This document shows, piece after piece, positions 8,607-16,260 of a DNA stretch of 64,000 bases. The DNA lies in the NCBI RefSeq assembly GCF_014196295.1, contig NZ_JACIDK010000001.1, positions 848,785 to 912,784 on the forward strand, written 5' to 3'. Every line of letters starts with the position of its first letter. The first letter of the stretch is position 1. The translations under genes and the position numbers were made by a program. This stretch comes from Phenylobacterium haematophilum (GTDB taxonomy: Bacteria > Pseudomonadota > Alphaproteobacteria > Caulobacterales > Caulobacteraceae). The notes beneath the pieces are model-generated. The model ran no database searches and was not told where the DNA came from. It saw nothing but the letters and a program-made list of their open reading frames with translations.

Positions 8607-9919
8607 AGCGGGGTCAGCTCCGCCTTCGGGAACTGCTGCTCGAACTGGCCCAGCGCCTGGGCGTTCAGCCGCACGGCGATGCGCGCCCCGCCGTCTTCGT
8701 CGTCGACCCGATCCAGCACCCGGCCATGCCGGTAAAGCCACGCCATAGCCGCGCCGTCCGCGGCCGTCAGCTTGACCGAAACCGGGGGCGCGTCGTCCAC
8801 CAGACGCGCGATCGTCGCCAGCAGCGTGTCGCAACCCTCGCCGCTGACCGCCGACACCATCACCGCCGGCGGATGATGGCGCCGGGCGTCGCCGGCGATC
8901 TGCTCGCGATCCTCGGGCTCCAGAAGGTCGGCCTTGTTCCAGACCTCGATGACGTTGCGCTCTTCGACGTCCACGCCGAGGCGGTCCAGCACCGTGCGGA
9001 CATCCTCGGCCTCGGCCTCGCTTTCCTCGCTGGCGATATCGCGGACGTGCAGGATGACGTCGGCCTCCTTCACTTCCTCGAGGGTGGCCCGGAAGGACTC
9101 GACCAGTTCGTGCGGCAGGTCGGAGATGAAGCCGACCGTGTCGGACAGGATCGCCGGCCGCCCATCGGGCAGATCCAGCATCCGCAGGGTCGGGTCGAGC
9201 GTGGCGAACAGCATGTCGGCCGCCATCACGTCCGCCTTGGTCAGGCGGTTGAACAGGGTCGACTTGCCGGCGTTGGTGTAGCCGACCAGCGCCACGGCCG
9301 GGAACGGGTGACGTTGGCGCGCGCCGCGCTGCAGGTTGCGGGTGCGTCGAACCTCGACCAGCTCGCGTTTCAGCTTACCGATCTTCTCGGCCAGCAGCCG
9401 CCGGTCGGTCTCGATCTGGGTTTCGCCGGGGCCGCCCATGACCCCGAAGCCGCCGCGCTGGCGCTCCAGGTGGGTCCAGGTCCGGACCAGGCGCGAGCGC
9501 TCATAGGACAGTCTGGCCAGTTCGACCTGCAGGATGCCTTCGCGGGTGCGGGCTCGGCGGGCGAAGATCTCGAGGATCATGCCTGTGCGGTCCATCACCT
9601 TGACCTGCCAAGCCTTTTCCAGATTGCGCTGCTGTACGGGCGTCAGGGCGTCGTCGACGACGGCGACATCGACGTCGAGCTGGGCGCAGAGCGCGCCGAT
9701 CTCGTCGACCTTGCCGCTGCCGAACAGGGTCGCGGGCGTGCGTTTGCGCAGCGGCGCGATGATCGCGTCCCTGATCTCGAGGTCGAGCGCCAGGGCGAGG
9801 CCGACGGCCTCGTCCAGACGCGCCTGCGAGCTGCGCGCCGAATCGCGGCCGTCTCGCTGGGGATGAATGACGAGCGCCCCCTGGGGGGGCGCTTCACGAT
9901 CGATGGACTTGGAGGTCAA
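8603..9919 (-). CDS. hflX: Ribosome-associated GTPase HflX
   Basis: 438 residues. The N-terminal HflX domain (about 1-200) includes [16 protein letters not shown] and [24 protein letters not shown]. The G domain has the P-loop [15 protein letters not shown], the G3 element [10 protein letters not shown] and the G4 NKAD. HflX splits stalled 70S ribosomes. Its start overlaps the hfq stop by 4 bases (ATGA), giving the widespread hfq-hflX pair. The glycine-rich [10 protein letters not shown] loop is present as in the family. Confidence 0.96.
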   Translation of the reverse strand: MTSKSIDREAPPQGALVIHPQRDGRDSARSSQARLDEAVGLALALDLEIRDAIIAPLRKRTPATLFGSGKVDEIGALCAQLDVDVAVVDDALTPVQQRNLEKAWQVKVMDRTGMILEIFARRARTREGILQVELARLSYERSRLVRTWTHLERQRGGFGVMGGPGETQIETDRRLLAEKIGKLKRELVEVRRTRNLQRGARQRHPFPAVALVGYTNAGKSTLFNRLTKADVMAADMLFATLDPTLRMLDLPDGRPAILSDTVGFISDLPHELVESFRATLEEVKEADVILHVRDIASEESEAEAEDVRTVLDRLGVDVEERNVIEVWNKADLLEPEDREQIAGDARRHHPPAVMVSAVSGEGCDTLLATIARLVDDAPPVSVKLTAADGAAMAWLYRHGRVLDRVDDEDGGARIAVRLNAQALGQFEQQFPKAELTPL

Positions 9920-10167
9920 TCGCCCTCGTCTTCCGCCGGTTCATAGAGCTGAACGGGCTGAGCCGGCATGATGGTGGAAATGGCGTGCTTGTAGACCAGC
10001 TGCGACTGGCCGTCGCGACGCAGGAGCACGCAGAAATTATCGAACCAACTCACGACGCCCTGCAACTTCACGCCGTTCACCAGGAAGATCGTCAGCGGCG
10101 TCTTCGACTTGCGGACGCTGTTCAGGAACGTGTCCTGGAGGTTCTGTTTCTTTTCGTTGCCGGACAT
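9916..10167 (-). CDS. hfq: RNA chaperone Hfq
   Basis: 83 residues from the ATG at 10167; a longer frame to 10215 runs into a hairpin and is not coding. The Sm-like fold is complete: [14 protein letters not shown] (Gln and Phe of the proximal face), [27 protein letters not shown] (Sm1) and the Sm2 motif [16 protein letters not shown] with the family KH dipeptide. The C-terminal tail is short and acidic (EPAEDEGD), as usual in Alphaproteobacteria. It is translationally coupled to hflX. Upstream is a hairpin and an A-rich segment that could bear on its own regulation. Confidence 0.97.
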   Translation of the reverse strand: MSGNEKKQNLQDTFLNSVRKSKTPLTIFLVNGVKLQGVVSWFDNFCVLLRRDGQSQLVYKHAISTIMPAQPVQLYEPAEDEGD

Positions 10168-10192
10168 GGCTTGTCGCCCTTTTTTCTGTTCC

Positions 10193-10211
10193 GGGAGGCA
10201 ACACGCCTCCC
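10193..10211 (-). promoter_or_regulatory. Perfect hairpin in the hfq leader (or terminator of the upstream gene)
   Basis: GGGAGGC and GCCTCCC form a perfect 7-bp stem with a 5-base loop. It lies 25 bases 5' of the hfq ATG and about 57 bases after the aminotransferase stop at 10268. On the coding strand it is followed by CAGAAAAAAGG, an A-rich stretch of the kind bound by the Hfq distal face, before the start codon. Either a terminator between genes or a structured leader is possible; no T-tract follows the stem directly. Confidence 0.5.
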
Positions 10212-10267
10212 ACACACATGCATGACGCTAGACCGGCCGGTATGACCGACGCAATCGCGCCGCTCGC

Positions 10268-11131
10268 TCAGACGGCGGTCGCCCTCGCGCGCTCGATATA
10301 GAGGCGTCGGAGCTTCATCGCCACCGGTCCGACCTCACCATTTCCAATTGGCGTGTCGTCGACGGCCACCACGGGCAGCACCAGGCTGCCGGCGCCGGTG
10401 ATGAACGCCTCCTTCGCGGCGGCGGCCTCCGCGGGCGTGAACGGCCGCTCTTCGACCTTCATGCCCTCGTCGCGCAGGACGTCCAGCAGCGTGCGCCGGG
10501 TGACCCCGCGCAGGATGTTCGCGTTGGTGTCACGTGTCCGCAGCACCCCGTCGGCGTCGATGATCCAGGCGTTGGACGACGCGCCCTCGGTCACGAAGCC
10601 CAGATCGTCGACGAACCAGGCCTCGGCAGCGCCGCGCTCCTTGGCCGCCTGCTTGGCGAGTGCGTTGGGCAGCAGGCCGACGGTCTTGATGTCGCAGCGG
10701 CCCCAGCGGTTCTCCGGCGTGGTGATGACCTTCACGCCCTTGGCGGCCTTGGCCTCGCTCGTCGCCCGATCGACGGCGGACACCGTGATGACCACCGCCG
10801 GCGGGACCGGTTGGTCCGGAAAGGCGTGGCCGCGCGGGGCGACCCCGCGGCCGACCTGCAGGTAGAGCAGGCCCTCGCTGATCCGGTTGCGGCGCACCGC
10901 CTCGCGCAGGACGATGGTCAGGGCCGCGCGGCTCATCGGCATCGGGATGCGCAGTTCAGAGAGGCTGCGTTCCAGCCGCGCGAAATGGCCTTCGGCGTCC
11001 GCCAGCTTGCCGTCGAACAGGGCCCAGACCTCATAGACCGCGTCGGCCAGCTGGTAGCCGCGGTCCTCGATGTGCACCACGGCCTCGCCGTGCCGCACGA
11101 ACTGCCCGTTCACATAGGCGATACGCCCCAC
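10268..11131 (-). CDS. Class IV aminotransferase, D-amino-acid aminotransferase-like
   Basis: 287 residues of fold-type IV PLP enzyme. IKTVGLLPNALAKQAAKERG carries the PLP-binding lysine, and EGASSNAWIID is the phosphate-cup signature of the family. The N-terminal YVNGQFVRHGEAVVHIEDRGYQLADAVYEV matches D-alanine transaminase (Dat) rather than branched-chain IlvE. It would interconvert D-alanine and D-glutamate with their keto acids, or act on related substrates; aminodeoxychorismate lyase is a less likely alternative. It starts one base from the ntrX stop, in the same operon. Confidence 0.87.
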   Translation of the reverse strand: MGRIAYVNGQFVRHGEAVVHIEDRGYQLADAVYEVWALFDGKLADAEGHFARLERSLSELRIPMPMSRAALTIVLREAVRRNRISEGLLYLQVGRGVAPRGHAFPDQPVPPAVVITVSAVDRATSEAKAAKGVKVITTPENRWGRCDIKTVGLLPNALAKQAAKERGAAEAWFVDDLGFVTEGASSNAWIIDADGVLRTRDTNANILRGVTRRTLLDVLRDEGMKVEERPFTPAEAAAAKEAFITGAGSLVLPVVAVDDTPIGNGEVGPVAMKLRRLYIERARATAV

Positions 11132-11132
11132 C

Positions 11133-12524
11133 TTACGCGTCCTCTTCTTCCATAGGCCTGGCGCCCGACAGCCCCAGGGACTTCAGTTTCCGGTGCAGGG
11201 CCGAACGCTCCATCCCGATGAAGGCCGCCGTCCGCGAGATATTGCCCGAGAAGCGCAGCATCTGGGCGTTCAGGTACTCGCGCTCGAACACCTCGCGCGC
11301 CTCGCGCAGCGGCAAGGCGATGATCTTCTCAGCGCCCAGGCTGGACGGCTGGTCGTTCACCACCGCGTCGTTGGGCAGCATGTCGGCGCTGATCGGCTCG
11401 GCCGGATCGCCGGCCGCCAGGATCAGCATGCGCTCGACGTTGTTGCGCAGCTGGCTGAGGTTGCCCGGCCAGGCCCGCACCTGCAGCGCGGCCAGCGCAT
11501 CGTCGGCCAGCCGCCGGCGCGGCATTCCGGTCGCCTCGCAGATCCGGTTCACGAAGTAGTCGATCAGCTCGGGAATATCCTCGCGCCGCTCCGATAGCCC
11601 CGGCACGCTGACCGGCACCACGTTCAGCCGGTGGAACAGATCCTCGCGGAAGCGGCCGGCATTGATCTCCTCGCGCAGATCACGGCAGGTCGAGGAGACC
11701 ACCCGAACATCGACCTGCACGTCCTGCTCCCCGCCCACGCGGCGGAATCGCTGCTCCACCAGAACCCGCAGGATACGGCTTTGGGTCTCGCGCGGCATGT
11801 CCGCCACTTCATCGAGGTATAGCGTGCCGCCATGGGCCCGCTCGAACACCCCGATCTTGGCCGGGCGGCCGCCTTCCAGCTCCTCGCCGAACAGCTCGGC
11901 GTCAACGCGCTCGGGCGTCATGCCCGCGGCGCTGATCACCACGAACTCGTTGCGCGTTCGGGGACTGGCCGCGTGGATCAACCGCGCGACCGTCTCCTTG
12001 CCCGAGCCCGGCGGCCCGGCGATCAGCACCCGGCTGTTGGCCGAGGCCAGCTTGGCGATCAGGCCGCGCAACTGCTGCGTGACCACGGACTTGCCGATCA
12101 GGCCGTCGGGCTGGATCGTCTGGGCGCGCAGGCGGCGGTTCTCGCGCTTGAGGTTGCTGGTCTCGAGCGCCCGCTCCACGCAGAGCAGCAGGCGGTCGGA
12201 CTTGAACGGCTTCTCCAGGAACTCGTAGGCCCCCCGCTTGATGGCGCTGACCGCCGTTTCGATGTTGCCATGTCCGGAGATCATGATCACCGGGATGTCC
12301 GCATCCAGCGTCTTGACCAGGTCGAGCAGCTCAAGCCCGTCCATCCCCCCGCCCTGCATCCAGATGTCGAGGATCAGCAAGGCCGGCTTGCGCGACTTGA
12401 TGGCGGCCAGCGCGCTCTCGGAATCGTTGGCCGTGCGCACCGCATAGCCTTCGTCCGACAGGATGCCTGCGACGAGTTCACGGATGTCCGCCTCGTCGTC
12501 GACCACCAGTACATCAGCCGCCAT
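11133..12524 (-). CDS. ntrX: Nitrogen/envelope response regulator NtrX
   Basis: 463 residues. The ATG at 12524 has AGGAG 7 bases upstream; a GTG at 12527 directly before it is an alternative. Receiver domain at about 1-120 with phospho-acceptor Asp53. AAA+ domain with Walker A GPPGSGKE (170-177) and Walker B GGTLYLDE. A C-terminal Fis-type helix-turn-helix is present (NISRTAAFIGMERSALHRKLKSLG). The sigma54-contact loop GAFTGA is absent: after ELFG (210-213) the text reads EELEGGRPAKIG. NtrX proteins are known to lack it and to act differently from classic enhancer-binding proteins. Its start overlaps the ntrY stop by one base. Confidence 0.95.
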   Translation of the reverse strand: MAADVLVVDDEADIRELVAGILSDEGYAVRTANDSESALAAIKSRKPALLILDIWMQGGGMDGLELLDLVKTLDADIPVIMISGHGNIETAVSAIKRGAYEFLEKPFKSDRLLLCVERALETSNLKRENRRLRAQTIQPDGLIGKSVVTQQLRGLIAKLASANSRVLIAGPPGSGKETVARLIHAASPRTRNEFVVISAAGMTPERVDAELFGEELEGGRPAKIGVFERAHGGTLYLDEVADMPRETQSRILRVLVEQRFRRVGGEQDVQVDVRVVSSTCRDLREEINAGRFREDLFHRLNVVPVSVPGLSERREDIPELIDYFVNRICEATGMPRRRLADDALAALQVRAWPGNLSQLRNNVERMLILAAGDPAEPISADMLPNDAVVNDQPSSLGAEKIIALPLREAREVFEREYLNAQMLRFSGNISRTAAFIGMERSALHRKLKSLGLSGARPMEEEDA

Positions 12525-14758
12525 CACATCACTCCTGCGTCTTGAGCTCTGGGCTCAGGTCCGGCGGCGGCGTCGGGCGAGGCCGGCGCCGCCGTGGGAA
12601 GTTTCAGCACTGCGCGGGCGCCGCGTCCGCCCGTCGCATCGGTCAAAATCAGTTCGCCGCCATGGTCTTCCAGGATGCGCTTGACGATCGCCAGGCCGAG
12701 CCCGGTGCCTTTTTCGCGCGTCGTGACATAGGGCTCGGTAAGTCGGTCGCGGTCCTTGTCGGGCAGGCCCACGCCGTTGTCCTCGACGATCACCTGCACG
12801 CCCAGCTCGTCCGAAATCAGGCGCACCGTGATCCGCCCCTTCGGCTCGGGCTCGACGGCGACGCGCGCGGCGATCGCCTCGGCGGCGTTCTTGAGGATGT
12901 TGGTCAGCGCCTGGGCGATCATCCGGCCGTCGGCCACCAGCGTCACCTGCGGGGTCGGATCGAGCAGCTCGACGTCGATATCCGGCGCGGCGACCCGCTG
13001 GGCGAACACCGCCGCCCGGACCAGCTCGGCCCCGTCCTGCGCCGCGAACTTGGGCGCCGGCATTCGCGCGAACGACGAGAACTCGTCGACCATGCGCCCG
13101 ATCCCGTCGACCTGCCGCACGATGGTGTCGGTGCAGCGGTCGAAGGTCTCCAGGTCCTCCTGCGCCACGTCCTTGCGGAACTTGCGGCGCAGGCGTTCGG
13201 CCGACAGCTGGATCGGCGTCAGCGGGTTCTTGATCTCGTGGGCGATGCGCCGGGCGACGTCGCGCCAGGCCGCGTTGCGCTGGGCCGAAACGAGGCGCGT
13301 GATGTCGTCGAAGGTCAGCACCAGCCCGCCTTCCGAGCGGCTGGCCCGCACGCGCAGCCGGTGCGTCTCTCGGACCCGGGCCACGTCGACCTCGGCCTCC
13401 GCCTCCCCGACCGCATCGGCGCGGTCGGCGATAGCGACGAACTCGGGCGCCACCTCCGCCAGCCGCCGGCCGCTGGTCTGGCCTTCTACGAGATCGAGCA
13501 GGATGCGCGCCTGCCGGTTCACCGCCGAAATCCGGCCGTCCGAATCCAGGCCGATAACCCCGGCGGACACTTCGGCCAGCACGGTTTCGATAAACTGTCG
13601 GCGCTCCTCGGCCTCGTCGCCGGCCCGCTTCAGCGCCGCCTGCTGGGCCTGAAGATCATGCGTCATGCTGTTGAACGCGCGCGACAAGACAGCCAGCTCC
13701 TCGGGATCCTCGGACGTGTCGACCCGCGCATCGAGGTCGCCGCCCGCGACCCGCCCTGCCGCCTGCACAAGCCGCCCGACCGGGGCCGAAATCGCGCTGG
13801 CCGCCCCCATGCCCAGCCAGACCGCGCCCACGAGCACGAGCATCGCCGTCTCGATATAGGAAAGCGCGAAAACCCGTTGAATACGCGCACGACTTTCGGC
13901 CGCCTCGCGATATGCGGTCACCGCGCGGTCCGCCTCGTGCAGCTGATTGACGATGCCGGCCTGCACAGGCCGCGTCACATAGAGATAGGCGTCCGGATAG
14001 GCCGTCAACCTGGTCAGCGCCCGCGTCAGGTTCGGCGAGACCGAGATAGATCCCTCGTCCGCGGCCGCGAAGCTCGACGGCGGCGGCGCCTGGAAGCCGA
14101 CCACGTCCACCGCCTCGGCTCGCGCCAGGATCCGCCCCTCGCGGTCGATCAGATAGGCGGCCGGGAACGCGTGATAGGACGCCTGATAGGCCAGGAAATG
14201 GCTGAACGTGACCGGACTGACCTGCAGCGCCGGCGCGGCGCGGTTCAGGTCGTTGGCCATCAGCGTGACATGCTCGTCGACGAACTGGCTCTGGTCGTCG
14301 ACATACGAGCGCATCACCGTCGCCGAATTCTCGACCACCGTCTGCACCCGCTCGGAGAACCAGTTCTCGACGCCGCGATTGACCAGCACGGTGTAGAACA
14401 GCGCGACCACCATGGCCGGCGCCACAGCCGCCAAGGCGAAGAGGGTCACGAACCGCACGTGCAGCCGCGCCGCCGGATCGACCGACCGCGCCCGCATCAG
14501 CGTCGCCACCCGGAACCCGACTTGGGCCGCGAGCGCCAGGATTAGCACCAGGTTGAGGCCGAGGATCGCCAGGATGTTCTTTGACGCCGGCGCGAGCGGC
14601 CCGGTTTCAGGCGGCGAGGCTGCCAGCAGAATGGCCACCGCAGTGAGCAATGCGGCCAGCGCGTAGCCGCCGCCAAGCACGTAGCGTGATTGCAACGCCC
14701 GCCAGAACCGCGCGGCGGGCGTCGCGTGAGTTCCGCCATCGTGACTCAGAGACGCCAT
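12524..14758 (-). CDS. ntrY: Sensor histidine kinase NtrY
   Basis: 744 residues from the ATG at 14758. The open frame reaches 14890, but the extra residues overlap the aroG leader region and look non-coding. The N-terminal part has four hydrophobic helices around residues 30-130 and a periplasmic domain of about 180 residues. After a further helix come HAMP (SAISAPVGRLVQAAGRVAGGDLDAR), PAS, HisKA ([21 protein letters not shown], phospho-acceptor His) and HATPase_c (NILKNAAEAI, DNGVGLPDKD, GTGLGLAIVKRI). NtrY senses an unknown extracytoplasmic cue and phosphorylates NtrX. It is the first gene of ntrY-ntrX-dat-hfq-hflX, and its promoter region is shared with divergent aroG. Confidence 0.95.
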   Translation of the reverse strand: MASLSHDGGTHATPAARFWRALQSRYVLGGGYALAALLTAVAILLAASPPETGPLAPASKNILAILGLNLVLILALAAQVGFRVATLMRARSVDPAARLHVRFVTLFALAAVAPAMVVALFYTVLVNRGVENWFSERVQTVVENSATVMRSYVDDQSQFVDEHVTLMANDLNRAAPALQVSPVTFSHFLAYQASYHAFPAAYLIDREGRILARAEAVDVVGFQAPPPSSFAAADEGSISVSPNLTRALTRLTAYPDAYLYVTRPVQAGIVNQLHEADRAVTAYREAAESRARIQRVFALSYIETAMLVLVGAVWLGMGAASAISAPVGRLVQAAGRVAGGDLDARVDTSEDPEELAVLSRAFNSMTHDLQAQQAALKRAGDEAEERRQFIETVLAEVSAGVIGLDSDGRISAVNRQARILLDLVEGQTSGRRLAEVAPEFVAIADRADAVGEAEAEVDVARVRETHRLRVRASRSEGGLVLTFDDITRLVSAQRNAAWRDVARRIAHEIKNPLTPIQLSAERLRRKFRKDVAQEDLETFDRCTDTIVRQVDGIGRMVDEFSSFARMPAPKFAAQDGAELVRAAVFAQRVAAPDIDVELLDPTPQVTLVADGRMIAQALTNILKNAAEAIAARVAVEPEPKGRITVRLISDELGVQVIVEDNGVGLPDKDRDRLTEPYVTTREKGTGLGLAIVKRILEDHGGELILTDATGGRGARAVLKLPTAAPASPDAAAGPEPRAQDAGVM

Positions 14759-14869
14759 TGCAGCGGCGACCCTAACCACCTGTGCCCCAAATTCAACAGT
14801 GATGTTGCGCTCAAGCTTCACGGTTGCTTGGGGATGACAGCGGCGAGCGAGTGCGCTAACGGTGAAGGG

Positions 14870-14965
14870 ATGATCCTCGCCACCAGCCAATATTCGTTTT
14901 GGTATTTTGGCTATTCCGATGCCGCTGGCGGAGGAAGGGGATCGCGCGACAGCACGCTGTCATAG
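14870..14965 (+). CDS. Aromatic-rich leader peptide of the DAHP synthase gene
   Basis: A 31-codon frame, ATG at 14870 and TAG at 14963-14965. Its middle reads QYSFWYFGYSD, with three Tyr, two Phe and one Trp codons packed into 24 bases (14891-14914). An in-frame ATG at 14834, preceded by GGGG, would lengthen it to 43 residues. The 14870 start has GGTGAAGGG upstream. The frame is followed by a terminator hairpin and then by the class I DAHP synthase gene, the first enzyme of aromatic amino-acid synthesis. Such a leader is the sensor of ribosome-mediated attenuation: shortage of any charged aromatic tRNA would stall the ribosome here. The function is inferred, and the architecture is seen directly. 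Confidence 0.8.
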   Translation: MILATSQYSFWYFGYSDAAGGGRGSRDSTLS

Positions 14966-15010
14966 GACGCAAGACCCGCCCAGCCGCCAGCACCTGGCGG
15001 CTTTTCTTTT
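14924..15010 (+). promoter_or_regulatory. Transcription attenuator: anti-terminator segment and intrinsic terminator
   Basis: AGCCGCCAG (14982-14990) and CTGGCGGCT (14994-15002) form a perfect 9-bp stem with a 3-base loop, followed by TTTTCTTTT (15002-15010): an intrinsic terminator 38 bases before the aroG start. GCTGGCGG at 14924-14931, just after the aromatic codons, is exactly complementary to CCGCCAGC (14984-14991), the 5' arm of the terminator. It can therefore form a competing 8-bp anti-terminator helix. CCAGC at 14883-14887 can in turn pair with GCTGG (14924-14928), giving the classic 1:2 / 2:3 / 3:4 arrangement. Confidence 0.8.
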
Positions 15011-15048
15011 GGGCCGCCGGGGACTGAAAAACACCCCGGAGCGCACCA

Positions 15049-16134
15049 GTGACCACCGACGACCTACGTATTCTCGACATCAAGCCCCTCGCCTCGCCGG
15101 CGCAGGTGATGGGCGACCTCCCGGCCAGCGACGCCATCGGCGCCCTCGTGTCGGATAGCCGACAGACCATCCATCGGATCCTGCATGGCGACGACGACCG
15201 GCTGGTCGTGGTCATCGGCCCCTGCTCGATCCACGACCCCGTCGCGGCTATGGACTACGCGCGACGACTGGCCGCACAGCGCGATCGCTTCGCGGGCCAG
15301 CTCGAGATCGTCATGCGCGTCTACTTCGAGAAGCCGCGCACCACCGTCGGCTGGAAGGGTCTGATCAACGACCCGCACCTGGACGGCACTTTCCGGATCG
15401 ACGAGGGCCTGCCGCTCGCCCGCAAGCTGCTGCTCGAAGTGAACGCCCTCGGCCTGCCGGCCGCGGTCGAGTTCCTAGACGTGACGACGCCGCAGTACCT
15501 GGCCGACCTTGTGGCCTGGGGCGCGATCGGGGCCCGCACCACCGAAAGCCAGATCCACCGCGAGATGGCCTCCGGCCTCTCCTGCCCGATCGGATTCAAG
15601 AACGGCACCGACGGCAATCTGCGCATCGCGGTCGACGCGGTGAAGGCCGCCAGCCAGCCGCACCATTTCCTGGCGATCGGCAAGGACGGCCGCGCCGCCA
15701 TCGCCGCCACCCGCGGAAACGACGACAGCCACGTGGTGCTGCGCGGCGGCAAGGCGCCCAACTACGACGCCGCCGGCGTCGCGGCGGCCTGCGCCGAGCT
15801 CGCCTCCAGCGGCCTGCGTCAAACCTTGATCATCGACGTCAGCCACGCCAACAGCGGCAAGAAGCCAGAGAACCAGCCGGCCGTCACCCGCGACGTCGCC
15901 GCCCAGGTCGCCGCCGGCGACCAGCGGATCGCCGGCGTGATGATCGAAAGCCACCTCGTGGCCGGCCGCCAGGACCTCGTCGAGGGTCAGCCGCTCACCT
16001 ACGGCCAGAGCATCACTGACGGCTGCATCGACTGGGACACGTCCGTCGAGCTGCTGGAGGAACTGGCCCTGGCGGTCGAAGCCCGCCGCCGGGTGCGCGC
16101 CGCCCGGCTGGCCGGCGAGCCCGTACAGGCCTGA
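15049..16134 (+). CDS. aroG: 3-deoxy-7-phosphoheptulonate (DAHP) synthase, class I
   Basis: 361 residues from a GTG at 15049 with GGAG about 9 bases upstream. It condenses phosphoenolpyruvate and erythrose 4-phosphate, the entry step of the shikimate pathway. Class I alpha (E. coli AroF/G/H type) motifs: VVVIGPCSIHDP, MRVYFEKPRTTVGWKGLINDP, GARTTESQIHREMASG, GFKNGTDG, IDVSHANSGK and SITDGCIDWD, which include the PEP-binding Arg/Lys and metal-binding Cys, His, Glu and Asp residues. It is preceded by the aromatic leader peptide and attenuator and followed by a strong inverted repeat, so it is probably monocistronic. The allosteric specificity (Phe, Tyr or Trp) cannot be told safely; the symbol denotes the AroF/G/H family. 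Confidence 0.95.
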   Translation: MTTDDLRILDIKPLASPAQVMGDLPASDAIGALVSDSRQTIHRILHGDDDRLVVVIGPCSIHDPVAAMDYARRLAAQRDRFAGQLEIVMRVYFEKPRTTVGWKGLINDPHLDGTFRIDEGLPLARKLLLEVNALGLPAAVEFLDVTTPQYLADLVAWGAIGARTTESQIHREMASGLSCPIGFKNGTDGNLRIAVDAVKAASQPHHFLAIGKDGRAAIAATRGNDDSHVVLRGGKAPNYDAAGVAAACAELASSGLRQTLIIDVSHANSGKKPENQPAVTRDVAAQVAAGDQRIAGVMIESHLVAGRQDLVEGQPLTYGQSITDGCIDWDTSVELLEELALAVEARRRVRAARLAGEPVQA

Positions 16135-16140
16135 CTTTGA

Positions 16141-16176
16141 GCGAGGAGCGCGCGCACCGGGGTGCGCGCTCCTCGC
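16141..16176. terminator. Long inverted repeat just after aroG
   Basis: GCGAGGAGCGCGCGCACC (16141-16158) pairs with GGTGCGCGCTCCTCGC (16161-16176). This is a 16-bp stem with one GC bulge and a 2-base loop centre, starting 6 bases after the aroG stop. There is no T-tract, but the position and stability fit a terminator or an mRNA 3'-end stabiliser. Confidence 0.6.
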
Positions 16177-16260
16177 CATTCATGCGTCGTCGGGACTTGG
16201 CGCGCCCGGCCGGTTCAGGTCTGTTGACGGCTGCTTCGCCGTCAACGACCAGGACACGAC

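Noticed and set aside
12542..14545. Long plus-strand frame of 667 residues antisense to ntrY
   Set aside because: It is rich in Arg, His and Asp with no motif, and ntrY on the other strand has full kinase domains; it is a high-GC shadow.
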